A stretch of 64,000 bases of DNA from Bradyrhizobium ottawaense (GTDB taxonomy: Bacteria; Pseudomonadota; Alphaproteobacteria; Rhizobiales; Xanthobacteraceae), in NCBI RefSeq assembly GCF_002278135.3, contig NZ_CP029425.2, positions 2,332,001 to 2,396,000 of the forward strand, in the 5' to 3' direction. A program made the translations under genes and the position numbers. Shown here in pieces: positions 26,387-36,065 of this stretch; positions within the stretch are counted from its first letter, which is position 1; every line of letters begins with the position of its first letter. The notes under the pieces were generated by a model that ran no database searches, was not told the DNA's origin, and saw only the letters and a list, made by a program, of their open reading frames with translations.

Positions 26387-26507
26387 CGCGAAAAAGCCCT
26401 TGTCTTCGCCTTCTAAAGCGGGGCATCCAGTAAGAACGGCGCGGCTGATTTGGCCGTGACCTTCGCCAGATACCGCCGTTTCAGGCGGCGAGGTCAGGGA
26501 ACAGAGC

Positions 26508-27911
26508 ATGAGACTGCCGCGCGAGATCGGACCCATCCACTTCGTCGGGATCGGCGGAATCGGCATGAGCGGGATCGCCGAGGTGCTGGTCAATCTCGGT
26601 TATGCCGTGCAGGGCTCGGACGCCTCCGACAATTACAATCTCGATCGTCTGCGCAAGAAGGGCGCAAAGGTCTCGGTCGGCCACAGGGCCGAGAATGTCG
26701 ATGGCGCCGAGGTCGTCGTGGTCTCGACCGCGATCAAGCGTGACAATCCGGAACTGATGGCGGCGCGCGAGCGGCGCATTCCCGTGGTGCGCCGCGCCGA
26801 GATGCTGGCCGAGCTGATGCGGCTGAAGAGCTGCGTCGCGATCGCCGGCACCCACGGCAAGACCACGACGACCACGATGGTCGCAACGCTGCTCGACGCC
26901 GGCGGTCTCGATCCCACCGTCATCAACGGCGGCATCATCAATGCCTATGGCTCCAATGCGCGCCTTGGCGCGGGCGACTGGATGGTGGTGGAAGCCGACG
27001 AGAGCGACGGCACGTTCCTGAAGCTGCCGACGGATGTCGCGATCGTCACCACTGTCGACCCCGAGCATCTCGATCACTTCAAGACCTTCGAGGCCGTGCA
27101 GGACGCGTTCCGCCATTTCGTCGAGAACCTGCCGTTCTACGGCTTCGCGGTGATGTGCATCGATCACCCGGTCGTGCAGAGTCTCGTTGGCAAGATCGAG
27201 GACCGCCGCATCGTCACGTACGGCGAAAATCCGCAGGCCGATGTGCGGCTGGTCGATCTGACCCCGATGGGCGGCGGATCGAAATTCAAGGTCGCGTTCC
27301 GCGATCGCAAGACCGGCGCCGTGCACGAGATCGCCGACCTCATGCTGCCGATGCCGGGACGCCACAACGCCTCCAACGCGACGGCCGCGATTGCGGTCGC
27401 GCGCGAGCTCTGCGTGTCCGACGAAGCGATCCGCAAGGCGATCGCCGGCTTCGGCGGCGTCAAGCGCCGCTTCACCAAGACCGGCGAATGGAACGGCGTC
27501 ACCGTGATCGACGATTACGGTCATCACCCCGTGGAAATCGCGGCGGTGCTGAGGGCGGCGCGCGATTCCTTCACTGGCAAGATCATCGCCGTGGTGCAGC
27601 CGCATCGCTACACCCGCCTGCAATCGTTGTTCGAGGAATTCTGCACCTGCTTCAACGATGCCGATGCGGTTGTCGTCGCCGACGTCTATGCCGCCGGCGA
27701 AGCGCCGATCGACGGCATCGACCGCGATCATTTCGTGACGGGCCTGCGCGCGCATGGCCATCGCGAGGTGATTCCACTGCCGGCATCCTCCGAGCTCGCG
27801 GGCATCGTCAAGGCATTGGCGAAGTCCGGCGATCTCGTCGTGTGCTTAGGGGCCGGCAACATCACGCAATGGGCGTATGCGCTGCCGGACCAACTGAAGG
27901 CGCTGGGATAG
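26508..27911 (+). CDS. murC: UDP-MurNAc:L-alanine ligase MurC
   Basis: First Mur ligase, adding L-alanine to UDP-MurNAc in the cytoplasm. 467 residues: N-terminal Rossmann domain with [18 protein letters not shown] (about 10-27), ATP loop [18 protein letters not shown] (about 115-132), [18 protein letters not shown] and the C-terminal [11 protein letters not shown] (about 335-345) plus [15 protein letters not shown]. Normal length and motifs. GGGAACAGAGC precedes the ATG. The gap to murB carries a GC-rich repeat. Confidence 0.96.
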   Translation: MRLPREIGPIHFVGIGGIGMSGIAEVLVNLGYAVQGSDASDNYNLDRLRKKGAKVSVGHRAENVDGAEVVVVSTAIKRDNPELMAARERRIPVVRRAEMLAELMRLKSCVAIAGTHGKTTTTTMVATLLDAGGLDPTVINGGIINAYGSNARLGAGDWMVVEADESDGTFLKLPTDVAIVTTVDPEHLDHFKTFEAVQDAFRHFVENLPFYGFAVMCIDHPVVQSLVGKIEDRRIVTYGENPQADVRLVDLTPMGGGSKFKVAFRDRKTGAVHEIADLMLPMPGRHNASNATAAIAVARELCVSDEAIRKAIAGFGGVKRRFTKTGEWNGVTVIDDYGHHPVEIAAVLRAARDSFTGKIIAVVQPHRYTRLQSLFEEFCTCFNDADAVVVADVYAAGEAPIDGIDRDHFVTGLRAHGHREVIPLPASSELAGIVKALAKSGDLVVCLGAGNITQWAYALPDQLKALG

Positions 27912-27937
27912 GGCGGTGATTTTGATTTCACTATTCA

Positions 27938-28090
27938 CCACGGAGCACGCTGCGCTCCCTCCCCCCTTGCGGAGGAGGGCGGGGGAGAGGGGTGGCCCCG
28001 GGCGAGCTCTGAGTTCGTGGCTACCCCCCTCCCTGACCTCGAGAGCGAGCTTCGCTCGCCTCGGACCCCACAAGGGGGGAGGGAACGGAG
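27938..28090. repeat. GC/CT-rich intergenic repeat (murC-murB gap)
   Basis: Runs such as ccctccccccttgcggagga and its near-complement ccacaagggggg agggaacg sit at the two ends with gagcgagcttcgctcgcctc as an internal hairpin. I recognise this as another repeat family of the same group of genomes ('ctccccccttgcggggagg' type). It is distinct from the GTCATTCCGGGG family. Confidence 0.55.
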
Positions 28091-28121
28091 AGTTTGTGCC
28101 TTCTGCACTTGAGGAAGTGGC

Positions 28122-29042
28122 ATGAGCTTTCCCGACATCACGCCCGAGCTCAAAGCCGCGATGCCGGAGCTGCGCGGGCGGCTGCTGGCCAACCAGTCGC
28201 TGGCCGAGCTGACCTGGTTTCGCGTCGGCGGCCCTGCCCAGGTGCTGTTCACGCCGGCGGATGAGGACGATCTCGCTTACTTCCTCGCGCATCTTGCGCC
28301 CGACATTCCCGTCTACGTCGTTGGCGTCGGCTCCAATTTGATCGTGCGCGACGGCGGCATTGCCGGCGTGGTGATCCGTCTCGCGCCGCGCGCCTTTGGC
28401 GAGGCGATTGCGAGCGGCAATGTCGTCACCGCCGGTGCTGCCACGCTCGACAAGCGCGTGGCGGAAGTGGCTGCATCTGCCAATATCGGCGGGCTCGAAT
28501 TCTACTTCGGTATTCCCGGCACCATCGGCGGCGCACTGCGGATGAATGCGGGCGCCAATGGCGGCGAGACCAAGGACGTGCTGATCGAGGCGCGCGGTGT
28601 CGGGCGCGACGGCACGAAGCACACCTTCTCCAATGCCGACATGAAGTTCGTCTACCGCAACAGCGGCGTCGATCCCTCCATCATCTTCACCTCCGCGCGG
28701 TTTCGCGGCGAGATCAAGGATGCCGATGCGATCCGCGCGCGCATGGCGGAGGTGCAGACGCATCGCGAGACCGCACAGCCGATCCGCGAGAAGACCGGCG
28801 GCTCGACCTTCAAGAACCCGCCCGGCCATTCCGCCTGGAAGCTGGTCGATGCCGCCGGCTGCCGCGGCTTGCGCGTCGGCGGCGCGCAGGTCTCCGAGAT
28901 GCACTGCAATTTCCTGATCAACACGGGCGATGCCACCGCACACGACATCGAGACGCTGGGCGAGACCGTGCGCGAACGCGTGAAGGCAAATTCCGGAATT
29001 GAGCTACACTGGGAAATCAAGCGGATCGGGGTTTCCGTGTGA
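28122..29042 (+). CDS. murB: UDP-N-acetylenolpyruvoylglucosamine reductase MurB
   Basis: FAD/NADPH enzyme that reduces UDP-GlcNAc-enolpyruvate to UDP-MurNAc. 306 residues: FAD-binding domain with [21 protein letters not shown] (about 30-50, in pieces), [20 protein letters not shown] (about 68-87) and [21 protein letters not shown] (about 126-146), then the C-terminal substrate domain with the catalytic serine in [23 protein letters not shown] sequence (about 224-242). The loop [12 protein letters not shown] is typical of the class in Rhizobiales. RBS GAGGAAGTGG ahead of ATG. Confidence 0.95.
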   Translation: MSFPDITPELKAAMPELRGRLLANQSLAELTWFRVGGPAQVLFTPADEDDLAYFLAHLAPDIPVYVVGVGSNLIVRDGGIAGVVIRLAPRAFGEAIASGNVVTAGAATLDKRVAEVAASANIGGLEFYFGIPGTIGGALRMNAGANGGETKDVLIEARGVGRDGTKHTFSNADMKFVYRNSGVDPSIIFTSARFRGEIKDADAIRARMAEVQTHRETAQPIREKTGGSTFKNPPGHSAWKLVDAAGCRGLRVGGAQVSEMHCNFLINTGDATAHDIETLGETVRERVKANSGIELHWEIKRIGVSV

Positions 29043-29043
29043 G

Positions 29044-29146
29044 TGTCATTCCGGGGCGCGACGCAGTCGCGAGCCCGGAATCCATAACCCCGGCTCGTGG
29101 TTATGGATTCCGGGCCTGCGCCTTACGGCGCATCCCGGAATGACGA
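29044..29146. repeat. Intergenic palindromic repeat (murB-ddl gap)
   Basis: TGTCATTCCGGGGCGCG at 29044 and CGCATCCCGGAATGACGACG ending near 29146 are complementary outer arms; ccggaatccataaccccggc and cgtggttatggattccgggc form the inner arms. Same family as 11129. Confidence 0.7.
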
Positions 29147-29174
29147 CGACTGGCTAGGATAGGTAACAAAAGAC

Positions 29175-30161
29175 ATGCGCACCACCATCCTCTTCGGCGG
29201 CTCCAACCGCGAGCGTCTGGTTTCGGTCGCCTCGGCCCAAGCCCTGCATCAGGCATTGCCCGAGGCCGATCTGTGGTGGTGGGATGTCGAGGACAAGGTG
29301 CATGTGGTGCAGTCGAAGCAACTGCTCGAACATGCCCGCCCCTTCGAGGACGAGTTCAAGCCCGGAACGCGCGGCATCCCGCTGGAGCAGGCACTCGACC
29401 GGGCGAAGGCGGAAGGTCGCGTCCTGGTGCTCGGCCTGCATGGCGGGCGCGCCGAGAACGGCGAATTGCAGGTGATGTGCGAAGCGCGCGGCGTGCCTTT
29501 CACCGGCTCTGGCTCGGCCTCCTCGCATCTGGCCTTCGACAAGATCGCGGCCAAGCATTTCGCCGCGCTTGGCGGCGTGACGTCACCGGCAAACATAGCG
29601 CTCGACGAGATCGACGAGGCATTTGCCGAATACGGCAGGCTGATCGCAAAGCCGGCGCGCGACGGATCGAGCTACGGCCTGATCTTCGTCAACGCCAAGC
29701 AGGATCTCGTCGCCGTCCGCAACGCGGCCAAGCACGAAGAGTACGTCATCGAGCCCTACATCGCCGGCGTCGAGGCGACCTGCGGCGTGCTGGAGCGCAC
29801 CGATGGTTCGATCATGTCGCTGCCGCCGATCGAGATCATTCCGGGCGAGGGCAATTTCGATTACGCTGCAAAATATCTCCTGAAATCGACCCAGGAGATC
29901 TGCCCCGGTCGTTTCGCACCCGAGATCACCGCGGCGCTGAAGGCCCAGGCGATGCTGGCGCACCGCGCGATGTCCTGCGCCGGCTATTCCCGGTCGGACT
30001 TCATCGTCTCGGACAAGGGCCTCATCTATCTCGAGACCAACACGCTGCCCGGGCTGACCAAGTCCTCGCTCTACCCCAAGGCGCTGAAAGCCGAGGGCAT
30101 CGAATTCGTCGACTTCCTGCGCGGCCTGGTGGAGCTCGCCGGGCAGCGCGTGCCGAAATAA
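29175..30161 (+). CDS. ddl: D-alanine:D-alanine ligase (ATP-grasp)
   Basis: Makes the D-Ala-D-Ala dipeptide used by MurF. 328 residues. Conserved Ddl residues are visible: the Glu of GGSNRERLVS (aligns with E15 of E. coli DdlB), KPARDGSSYGL (serine loop), IEPYIAGVEATCGVL, PPIEIIPGEGNFDYAAKY (tyrosine loop), RSDF and the Mg-binding LETNTLPGLTKSSLYP. Compared with the common forms, the second motif reads LHGGRAENGELQ instead of LHG..GEDG..Q, and SYGL instead of SVG(M/I), so this is a divergent branch. Position between murB and ftsQ supports the call. Confidence 0.88.
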   Translation: MRTTILFGGSNRERLVSVASAQALHQALPEADLWWWDVEDKVHVVQSKQLLEHARPFEDEFKPGTRGIPLEQALDRAKAEGRVLVLGLHGGRAENGELQVMCEARGVPFTGSGSASSHLAFDKIAAKHFAALGGVTSPANIALDEIDEAFAEYGRLIAKPARDGSSYGLIFVNAKQDLVAVRNAAKHEEYVIEPYIAGVEATCGVLERTDGSIMSLPPIEIIPGEGNFDYAAKYLLKSTQEICPGRFAPEITAALKAQAMLAHRAMSCAGYSRSDFIVSDKGLIYLETNTLPGLTKSSLYPKALKAEGIEFVDFLRGLVELAGQRVPK

Positions 30162-30277
30162 TTAGGACTGGTTAACGGCCGAATCGGCGAAACGGGCCGG
30201 TTTGGGGTCCAAAACCGGTAAAATGCCGGACATCACGGCATAAATGCCTCACATCGCGGGGCAAAATGCGCCGGACG

Positions 30278-30302
30278 TTAACGAACTTTACCTTTTGTTT
30301 AC
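30278..30302 (+). promoter_or_regulatory. Tandem TTAA/TTAC half sites ahead of ftsQ, CtrA-like
   Basis: TTAA (30278-30281), TTAC (30288-30291) and TTAC (30299-30302) are spaced by 6 and 7 bases; further TTAAC words stand at 30172 and 30318. CtrA binds TTAA-N7-TTAA(C) and is known to control ftsQA in Caulobacter. The whole ddl-ftsQ gap (30162-30510, 349 bases) is otherwise free of genes I can support and is the largest gap inside the division block. Confidence 0.4.
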
Positions 30303-30510
30303 CAGGACGTCCGAAGGTTAACGCTGGCGGCGCATATGGCGCTTTGGCTGCCGGCGCGTGAGCTCTCGGGGGTGACGTCACCTCCAGCGAACGCTTTGAA
30401 GGGGAGAGGCTTCTTCTGCTGAAGACCAGCACCCGGCCCGGCACGTCGAAGACGTCATGTTCGCCAGGATCCGCGCGATGTCGCGGGCAAACTGTTGACG
30501 AGCTCGTGCA

Positions 30511-31533
30511 ATGGATGGAGCAGGAAGCCTCACCCGGTCGCTTTTCAGATCGCTGAGGCCCCAAGCCGACCTGAAGGCGGCCGCTGTCGGAGCGGTCGTG
30601 CTTCTGCGCGAGTGGCTGCAGGACAAGCGCCAGCAAAGACTTCACGCCGCGCGTGCTGCCGCCAAGATCAAGGCCAAGGCCATCGTCGAGCGTGAGCCGC
30701 CGCCGCGCGTGGTCGCGCTGATCGAGCGCTATCTGCCGCGCCGGGTCGGGATCAGCATGACCGTGCTGCTGCTCATCGGAAGCTGCGGTTTCGGCATCGT
30801 CAAGGGCGGCCATCTCCAGGATTTCATCACCGCGGTCAGCGATGCCCGCAACGCGCTGGCCAATTCCGCGGGCTTCCGCATCACCTCCGTCGTGATCAAT
30901 GGCCGCAAGCAGCTCACCCAGGACGAGATCCTGGCGATCGGCGGCGTCAGCGGCCGTTCCTCGCTGCTGTTCCTCGATGCTGACGCGGTGCGCGACAAGC
31001 TCAAGGGCAATCCGTGGATCGCCGATGCGACCGTGCTGAAGCTCTATCCGGGCCAGCTGATGATCGAGCTCACCGAGCGCAAGCCATTCGCGCTGTGGCA
31101 GGAGGCCGGCCGGCTCTCGGTGATCGCCGATGACGGCGCCGTGCTCGAACCCTATGTCTCGCGCCGCTTCCTGTCGCTGCCGCTCGTGGTCGGCAAGGGC
31201 GCCGAGAGCCAGGCCCGCGATTTCCTCGCGCTGCTGGCGCGCTATCCGCAGGTCAACTCGATCACCAAGGCCGCGATCTTCGTCGGCGAGCGGCGCTGGA
31301 ACCTGAGGCTCAAGGACGGTCTCGACATCCGCCTGCCCGAGCAGGACGTCGGCAACGCGCTGGCGATGCTGTCCAAGCTCGACAAGGAGGACAGGCTGTT
31401 CTCGCGCGACATCGTCGCCGTCGACATGCGCCTGCCTGATCGTCTGGTGGTGCAGCTGTCCGAGGACGCCGCCAAGGCGCGCGAGGAGCTGTTCAAGGAC
31501 AAGAAGAAAAAGAAGGCCGGGGACGCCGCATGA
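30511..31533 (+). CDS. ftsQ: Cell division protein FtsQ
   Basis: Bitopic divisome protein of 340 residues that links early (FtsA/Z) and late (FtsL/B/W/I) division proteins. Long basic cytoplasmic N-terminus, a membrane helix (about 83-101: ISMTVLLLIGSCGFGIV), a POTRA domain (about 120-195: FRITSVVINGRKQLTQDEIL, SSLLFLDADAVRDKLKGNPWIADATVLKLYPGQLMIEL in pieces) and the FtsQ beta domain to about 320, ending in a Lys-rich tail. The stop overlaps the ftsA start by ATGA. Confidence 0.92.
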   Translation: MDGAGSLTRSLFRSLRPQADLKAAAVGAVVLLREWLQDKRQQRLHAARAAAKIKAKAIVEREPPPRVVALIERYLPRRVGISMTVLLLIGSCGFGIVKGGHLQDFITAVSDARNALANSAGFRITSVVINGRKQLTQDEILAIGGVSGRSSLLFLDADAVRDKLKGNPWIADATVLKLYPGQLMIELTERKPFALWQEAGRLSVIADDGAVLEPYVSRRFLSLPLVVGKGAESQARDFLALLARYPQVNSITKAAIFVGERRWNLRLKDGLDIRLPEQDVGNALAMLSKLDKEDRLFSRDIVAVDMRLPDRLVVQLSEDAAKAREELFKDKKKKKAGDAA

Positions 31534-32852
31534 CCGGTCTCGATCGCACCCAGACGCCGAAGACGCGCCCGATGCCGCACAAGCGCGGCGGCCTCGTCGC
31601 CTGTCTCGACATCGGCACCAGCAAGATCGCCTGCATGATCGCGCGGCTGAAGCCGTCACCGCCGAGCGAGGCGCTGCGCGGCCGCACCCATGCGGTGGAA
31701 CTGATCGGTTACAGCCAGATCCAGTCGCGCGGCATGAAGGCCGGGGCGGTGATCGACCTTACCGAATGCGAGCAGGCCGTGCGCCAGGCCGTCGCGCTCG
31801 CGGAGAAAATGGCCAAGGTGCGGGTCGAGTCCGTGCTGCTCTCGGTCTCCGGCGGCCGGCTTTCCGGCCAACTGGTCGAGGCCGCCGCCGACATCCGTGG
31901 TGGCGCCGTGACGCAGGCCGATGTCAGCCGCGTCACCTCGACCGGCATGCGTCACGCCACCGGCGAAGGCCGCACCGTGCTGCACGCGCTGCCGGTCGGC
32001 TACACGCTCGACGGCGTCAAGGGTATCCGCGACGCCCGCGGCATGGTCGCCCATCAATTCGGCGTCGACATGAACGTCGTCACCTGCGACGCCACCGTGG
32101 CGCGGAACCTGATGCTGGCGGTCGAACGCTGCCACATCAATGTCGAAGCCATGGCGGCGAGCCCATATGTCGCCGGATTGTCGGTGCTGACCGACGACGA
32201 GGCCGATCTCGGCGCAGCGGTCGTCGAGATGGGCGCCGGCACCACAACGATTGCCGTTTATTCGGGCGGCCGTTTCGTGCATGCGGCGGGTTTTGCGGTC
32301 GGCGGGCAACACATCACGATGGATCTGGCGCGGGGACTCTCCGCGACCATTGCCGATGCCGAGCGAATCAAGACGTTATACGGGACCGTCATCACCGGCG
32401 GATCGGACTCGCGTGAGCTGATGTCTGTGCCGACAGCCGGTGACGAGCAGGATCTGCCGCAGATCGTCTCTCGCGCCACCATCGCCAACATCGTCAAGCA
32501 CCGTGCCGAGGAAGTCTTCGAAATGGTTCGGGACAAGCTGAAGGATTCGCCCTTCGCCTCAGAGCCCAACGGCCGGGTCGTACTCTCGGGCGGCGCCTCG
32601 CAGCTGACCGGCCTCGTCGAACTCGGCACCCAGATTCTCGGCCGGCCCGTGCGGGTCGGACGTCCGCTCGGCTTCGGCCGGCTGCCCAACGAGGCGAAGA
32701 ACGCCGCGTTCGCGGTGCCCGCCGGACTCCTCGTCTACCCGCAATATGTTCACCACGAACATGTCGAACCGCGGCATACGCGGCAGCAGGTCAGGACAGG
32801 GACCGGCGGTTATTTCGGAAAGGTCGGACGATGGCTACGCGAGGGCTTCTGA
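31530..32852 (+). CDS. ftsA: Cell division protein FtsA
   Basis: Actin-like membrane tether of the Z-ring, 440 residues. ATPase-fold motifs are the phosphate-1 loop ACLDIGTSKIACMIARL (about 24-40), the SHS2/1C domain insert, phosphate-2 loop VEMGAGTTTIAVYSGGRFVHA (about 232-252) and the adenosine motif VVLSGGASQLTGL (about 350-362). The C-terminus ends GRWLREGF, an amphipathic membrane-targeting sequence as expected. Coupled to ftsQ by a 4-base overlap and followed by ftsZ after 87 bases. Confidence 0.96.
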   Translation: MTGLDRTQTPKTRPMPHKRGGLVACLDIGTSKIACMIARLKPSPPSEALRGRTHAVELIGYSQIQSRGMKAGAVIDLTECEQAVRQAVALAEKMAKVRVESVLLSVSGGRLSGQLVEAAADIRGGAVTQADVSRVTSTGMRHATGEGRTVLHALPVGYTLDGVKGIRDARGMVAHQFGVDMNVVTCDATVARNLMLAVERCHINVEAMAASPYVAGLSVLTDDEADLGAAVVEMGAGTTTIAVYSGGRFVHAAGFAVGGQHITMDLARGLSATIADAERIKTLYGTVITGGSDSRELMSVPTAGDEQDLPQIVSRATIANIVKHRAEEVFEMVRDKLKDSPFASEPNGRVVLSGGASQLTGLVELGTQILGRPVRVGRPLGFGRLPNEAKNAAFAVPAGLLVYPQYVHHEHVEPRHTRQQVRTGTGGYFGKVGRWLREGF

Positions 32853-32939
32853 TGATTCATTTCCGCAATTCCCGACTTTCACCAACTCCCGCGGCCGCCG
32901 GCCGGGGCGAACCCACGCGCACGTGATCGAGAGGCAAAC

Positions 32940-34739
32940 ATGACCATCAGCATCAACGTTCCTGATATTCACGAGTTGAAGCCCCGGATCACCGTGTTCG
33001 GCGTCGGCGGCGCCGGTGGCAACGCCGTCAACAACATGATCACGGCGGGCCTCCAGGGCGTCGACTTCGTGGTCGCCAACACCGACGCGCAGGCGCTGAC
33101 GATGTCGAAGGCGCAGCGCATCGTGCAGATGGGCACGGCGGTCACGCAAGGCCTCGGCGCCGGCTCGCAGCCGAACGTCGGCGCGGCGGCGGCGGAAGAG
33201 GTGATCGACGAGCTGCGCGACCATCTCTCGGGCGCCAACATGGTGTTCGTCACCGCGGGCATGGGCGGCGGCACCGGTACCGGTGCAGCTCCCGTGATCG
33301 CCAAGACCGCGCGCGATATGGGCATCCTCACCGTCGGCGTCGTGACCAAGCCCTTCCACTTCGAGGGCGGCCGCCGCATGCGCACGGCGGAAGCCGGCAT
33401 CAACGAGCTTCACAAGGTCGTGGATACGCTGCTGATCATCCCGAACCAGAACCTGTTCCGGGTCGCCAACGAGAAGACCACCTTCGCCGACGCCTTCGCG
33501 ATGGCCGACCAGGTGCTGTACTCGGGCGTTGCCTGCATCACCGACCTGATGGTCAAGGAAGGCCTGATCAACCTCGACTTCGCCGATGTGAGGGCGGTGA
33601 TGAGGGAAATGGGCAAGGCGATGATGGGCACCGGCGAAGCCTCCGGCGACAAGCGGGCGCTGACCGCCGCCGAAGCCGCGATCGCCAACCCGCTGATCGA
33701 CGATAGCTCGATGAAGGGTGCCAAGGGCCTCCTCATCTCCATCACCGGCGGCAAGGACCTCACCCTGTTCGAGGTCGACGAAGCCGCGACCCGTATCCGC
33801 GAGGAAGTCGACCAGGACGCCAACATCATCGTCGGCGCCACCTTCGACGAAGCGCTCGACGGCCTGATCCGCGTCTCCGTCGTTGCCACCGGCATCGAGC
33901 AGGCCGCGATCGCCCGCAACAGCCAGGCGACCTCCGCCCCGGTTGCGAACGCGGCGCCGCAGGCGCAGCAGGCGCCCGCAGTTCCGGCCGTCGCCGCCGA
34001 GAGCCGTCTTGCCGACCTGACCGCGCGGCTCCGCGCCGACAATCAGCGTATGGCTGAGCGCGCCCAGAAGCTGGAAGGCCAGATTCCGGCCGCAGCCCCG
34101 GTCGCTGCCGCGCCGATGGCGCCCTGTCCGAATGTCGAGCGCGCCGCGCTGGCCGCCATCGCCGCCGCCGTTGCGGAGGTCCCGCAGGCGCCTGCGCCGA
34201 TGCAGACCTATGGCGACGTCACCGTGCGCCCGATCGCGCAGAAGCCGACGCTGTTTCCGGAGCCCGACATGGCCCCGGTCGCGATGCAGGAGCCGATGAC
34301 GCCGGAAAACTTCATCCCGCCGCAGGCCGAGCGTGCGCCGGTCCGTGCGCCGCGTATGCCGCGCCTCGATGAGCTGCCGATGCCGGCCCAGGCCGAGATT
34401 CGCCAGGCCCGCGGCGAGGTCGAGGAGGAGACTCCGCAGAAGACCCGCCTGTCGCTGCTGCAGCGCCTCGCCAATGTCGGCCTCGGCCGTCGCGACGAGG
34501 AAAGCGAGCCGCCGGTCGCGGCCCGCACCGCCGGTCCCGCGATGCCGCCGCTGCCCGAGCGCCGGCAGCAGAAGACCGTGGCGCAGCAGATCGCGTCGAG
34601 CGAGCCGGTATCCGAGTATGCCCGCCGTCCCGCGCCGCAGGGGCTGGACATGCACGGCCGTCCGGCGCCTGTTGCGCCGGCGCCACAGGGCGACGACCAT
34701 CTTGATATCCCGGCCTTCCTGCGGCGGCAGGCGACCTGA
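32940..34739 (+). CDS. ftsZ: Cell division GTPase FtsZ with long C-terminal linker
   Basis: Tubulin-like GTPase that forms the Z-ring. 599 residues, long for FtsZ (E. coli has 383). The GTPase domain (about 15-320) has [13 protein letters not shown] (21-33), the tubulin signature [11 protein letters not shown] (109-119) and the T7 loop [12 protein letters not shown] Pro/Ala/Gln-rich disordered linker of about 260 residues follows, then the conserved C-terminal peptide [12 protein letters not shown] (588-599), the docking site for FtsA and other partners. ATG preceded by GAGAGG. Last gene of the dcw block; a strong terminator follows. Confidence 0.97.
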   Translation: MTISINVPDIHELKPRITVFGVGGAGGNAVNNMITAGLQGVDFVVANTDAQALTMSKAQRIVQMGTAVTQGLGAGSQPNVGAAAAEEVIDELRDHLSGANMVFVTAGMGGGTGTGAAPVIAKTARDMGILTVGVVTKPFHFEGGRRMRTAEAGINELHKVVDTLLIIPNQNLFRVANEKTTFADAFAMADQVLYSGVACITDLMVKEGLINLDFADVRAVMREMGKAMMGTGEASGDKRALTAAEAAIANPLIDDSSMKGAKGLLISITGGKDLTLFEVDEAATRIREEVDQDANIIVGATFDEALDGLIRVSVVATGIEQAAIARNSQATSAPVANAAPQAQQAPAVPAVAAESRLADLTARLRADNQRMAERAQKLEGQIPAAAPVAAAPMAPCPNVERAALAAIAAAVAEVPQAPAPMQTYGDVTVRPIAQKPTLFPEPDMAPVAMQEPMTPENFIPPQAERAPVRAPRMPRLDELPMPAQAEIRQARGEVEEETPQKTRLSLLQRLANVGLGRRDEESEPPVAARTAGPAMPPLPERRQQKTVAQQIASSEPVSEYARRPAPQGLDMHGRPAPVAPAPQGDDHLDIPAFLRRQAT

Positions 34740-34765
34740 GGATTGTTACAATAAGGCAGACGAAA

Positions 34766-34805
34766 AAAGGTCCCGGCAACAAGCTTGCCGGGACCTTTCC
34801 TTTTG
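34766..34805 (+). terminator. Rho-independent terminator after ftsZ
   Basis: AAAGGTCCCGGCAA (34766-34779), loop CAAGC, TTGCCGGGACCTTT (34785-34798) then CCTTTTG. 14-bp perfect stem flanked by A and T runs; the best intrinsic terminator in the window. It closes the division operon 26 bases after the ftsZ stop. Confidence 0.9.
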
Positions 34806-34844
34806 TCGCGTGCATATCCGGATTGCGCAGACAAGCAACTGATT

Positions 34845-34963
34845 TTAAATAATTAATTACGTGTTTGGGTGTTCAGTCAAACTGCCGGAAGCGACCCGAA
34901 ACCTCGGCGCAATTTGGTTAAGCCTTGGCGCGAATACGGCAGGTTTGGGGTAACAATCGGTAA
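34845..34963. promoter_or_regulatory. AT-rich region upstream of lpxC with TTAA/TTAC words
   Basis: The ftsZ-lpxC gap (34740-35102) holds the terminator, then TTAAATAATTAATTAC (34845-34860), the most AT-rich stretch nearby, and GTAACAATCGGTAA (34950-34963), which on the minus strand reads TTAC-N6-TTAC. A promoter for lpxC-bamD-recN is expected here but I cannot fix its -35/-10. Confidence 0.3.
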
Positions 34964-35102
34964 AAAAGCGTGAGTTGGCGCTGTTTGAGGCAGTGACTAT
35001 GGTTTGCCGTGACTTGGGGATACGGATTCGCAGGAGCTCGGCACTGGCCGGCCAAGTGGGTCTCGTATAAGTCGCAGTGGGTCGTAGTGGGGCGGGTTCC
35101 TG

Positions 35103-36065
35103 ATGAAATTTAGCCGGCAAACAACGCTTCGTGCGCAAGCCTCCGTGGCAGGCGTGGGCGTTCATTCCGGTCTTCCCGTCACTCTCACCCTTGGGCCTGC
35201 GCCTGTCGACGCGGGTTTTATTTTTGTCCGCACCGGCCTCGAGGGAAGTGATCGCGAAGTTCAGGCGACCGCCGAGCAGGTGATCGCGACCGACTTCGCT
35301 ACCGTCCTCGGCGATCGCAACGGTCCGCTGGTGTCCACCGCCGAGCACGTGCTTGCTGCACTGCGGGGTATGGGTGTCGACAACGCCACCATCGAGATCG
35401 ACGGTCCCGAAGTGCCGATCATGGACGGCAGCGCGGCGGCCTTCATTGCGGCGATCGACCAGGCCGGCATCGTTACCCAGCCGGCACAGCGCCGCTTCAT
35501 TCAGGTTTTGAAGCCGATCTCGGTCAAGATCGGCGACTCCTTCGGCGAGATCAGGCCCTTTGCCAACGGGTTCTGCGTCGAGGTCGAGATCGATTTCACC
35601 AATCCTGTCATCGGCCAGCAGAGCTACGCCTTCGACCTCAATCCGGAGCGTTTCCGCCGCGAAGTCGGCCGGGCCCGGACCTTCGGTCTGATGAGCGACG
35701 TCGCGCGGCTTTGGAGCGCGGGCTATGCCCTCGGCGCTTCCTTCGACAACACCGTCGTGTTCGACGACGAGCGGCTGCTCAACACCGAGGGCCTGCGCTA
35801 CGCCGACGAATGCGCCCGCCACAAGGTGCTGGACGTGATCGGCGACCTGTCGCTGGCCGGCCTGCCGCTGCTTGGCGCCTACCGCTCGGTGCGTGGCGGC
35901 CACAAGCTCAACCACGCTGTCCTGACCGCGCTGCTCGCCGACCGTACCGCCTGGCGGGTGGTCGAGGGCGAGGCGGCCCGCCGCACCACGCGTCCTGTGG
36001 GCGAGGTCGGTCGCGGTATCGTCGGCGGTCGGATCGCTGCGGCCTACGGGCCGGACGTGTCCTGA
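35103..36065 (+). CDS. lpxC: UDP-3-O-acyl-GlcNAc deacetylase LpxC
   Basis: Zinc deacetylase, the committed step of lipid A synthesis in the cytoplasm. 320 residues: MKFSRQTTLRAQASVAGVGVHSGLPVTLTL at the N-terminus, zinc ligand and substrate motif STAEHVLAALRGMGVDNATIEIDGPEVPIMDGSA in pieces (about 79-112), second zinc ligands in HKVLDVIGDLSLAGLPLLG (about 240-258) and the general-acid histidine in GGHKLNHAVL (about 265-274). Length normal. In this organism group it follows ftsZ, as here. Confidence 0.96.
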   Translation: MKFSRQTTLRAQASVAGVGVHSGLPVTLTLGPAPVDAGFIFVRTGLEGSDREVQATAEQVIATDFATVLGDRNGPLVSTAEHVLAALRGMGVDNATIEIDGPEVPIMDGSAAAFIAAIDQAGIVTQPAQRRFIQVLKPISVKIGDSFGEIRPFANGFCVEVEIDFTNPVIGQQSYAFDLNPERFRREVGRARTFGLMSDVARLWSAGYALGASFDNTVVFDDERLLNTEGLRYADECARHKVLDVIGDLSLAGLPLLGAYRSVRGGHKLNHAVLTALLADRTAWRVVEGEAARRTTRPVGEVGRGIVGGRIAAAYGPDVS

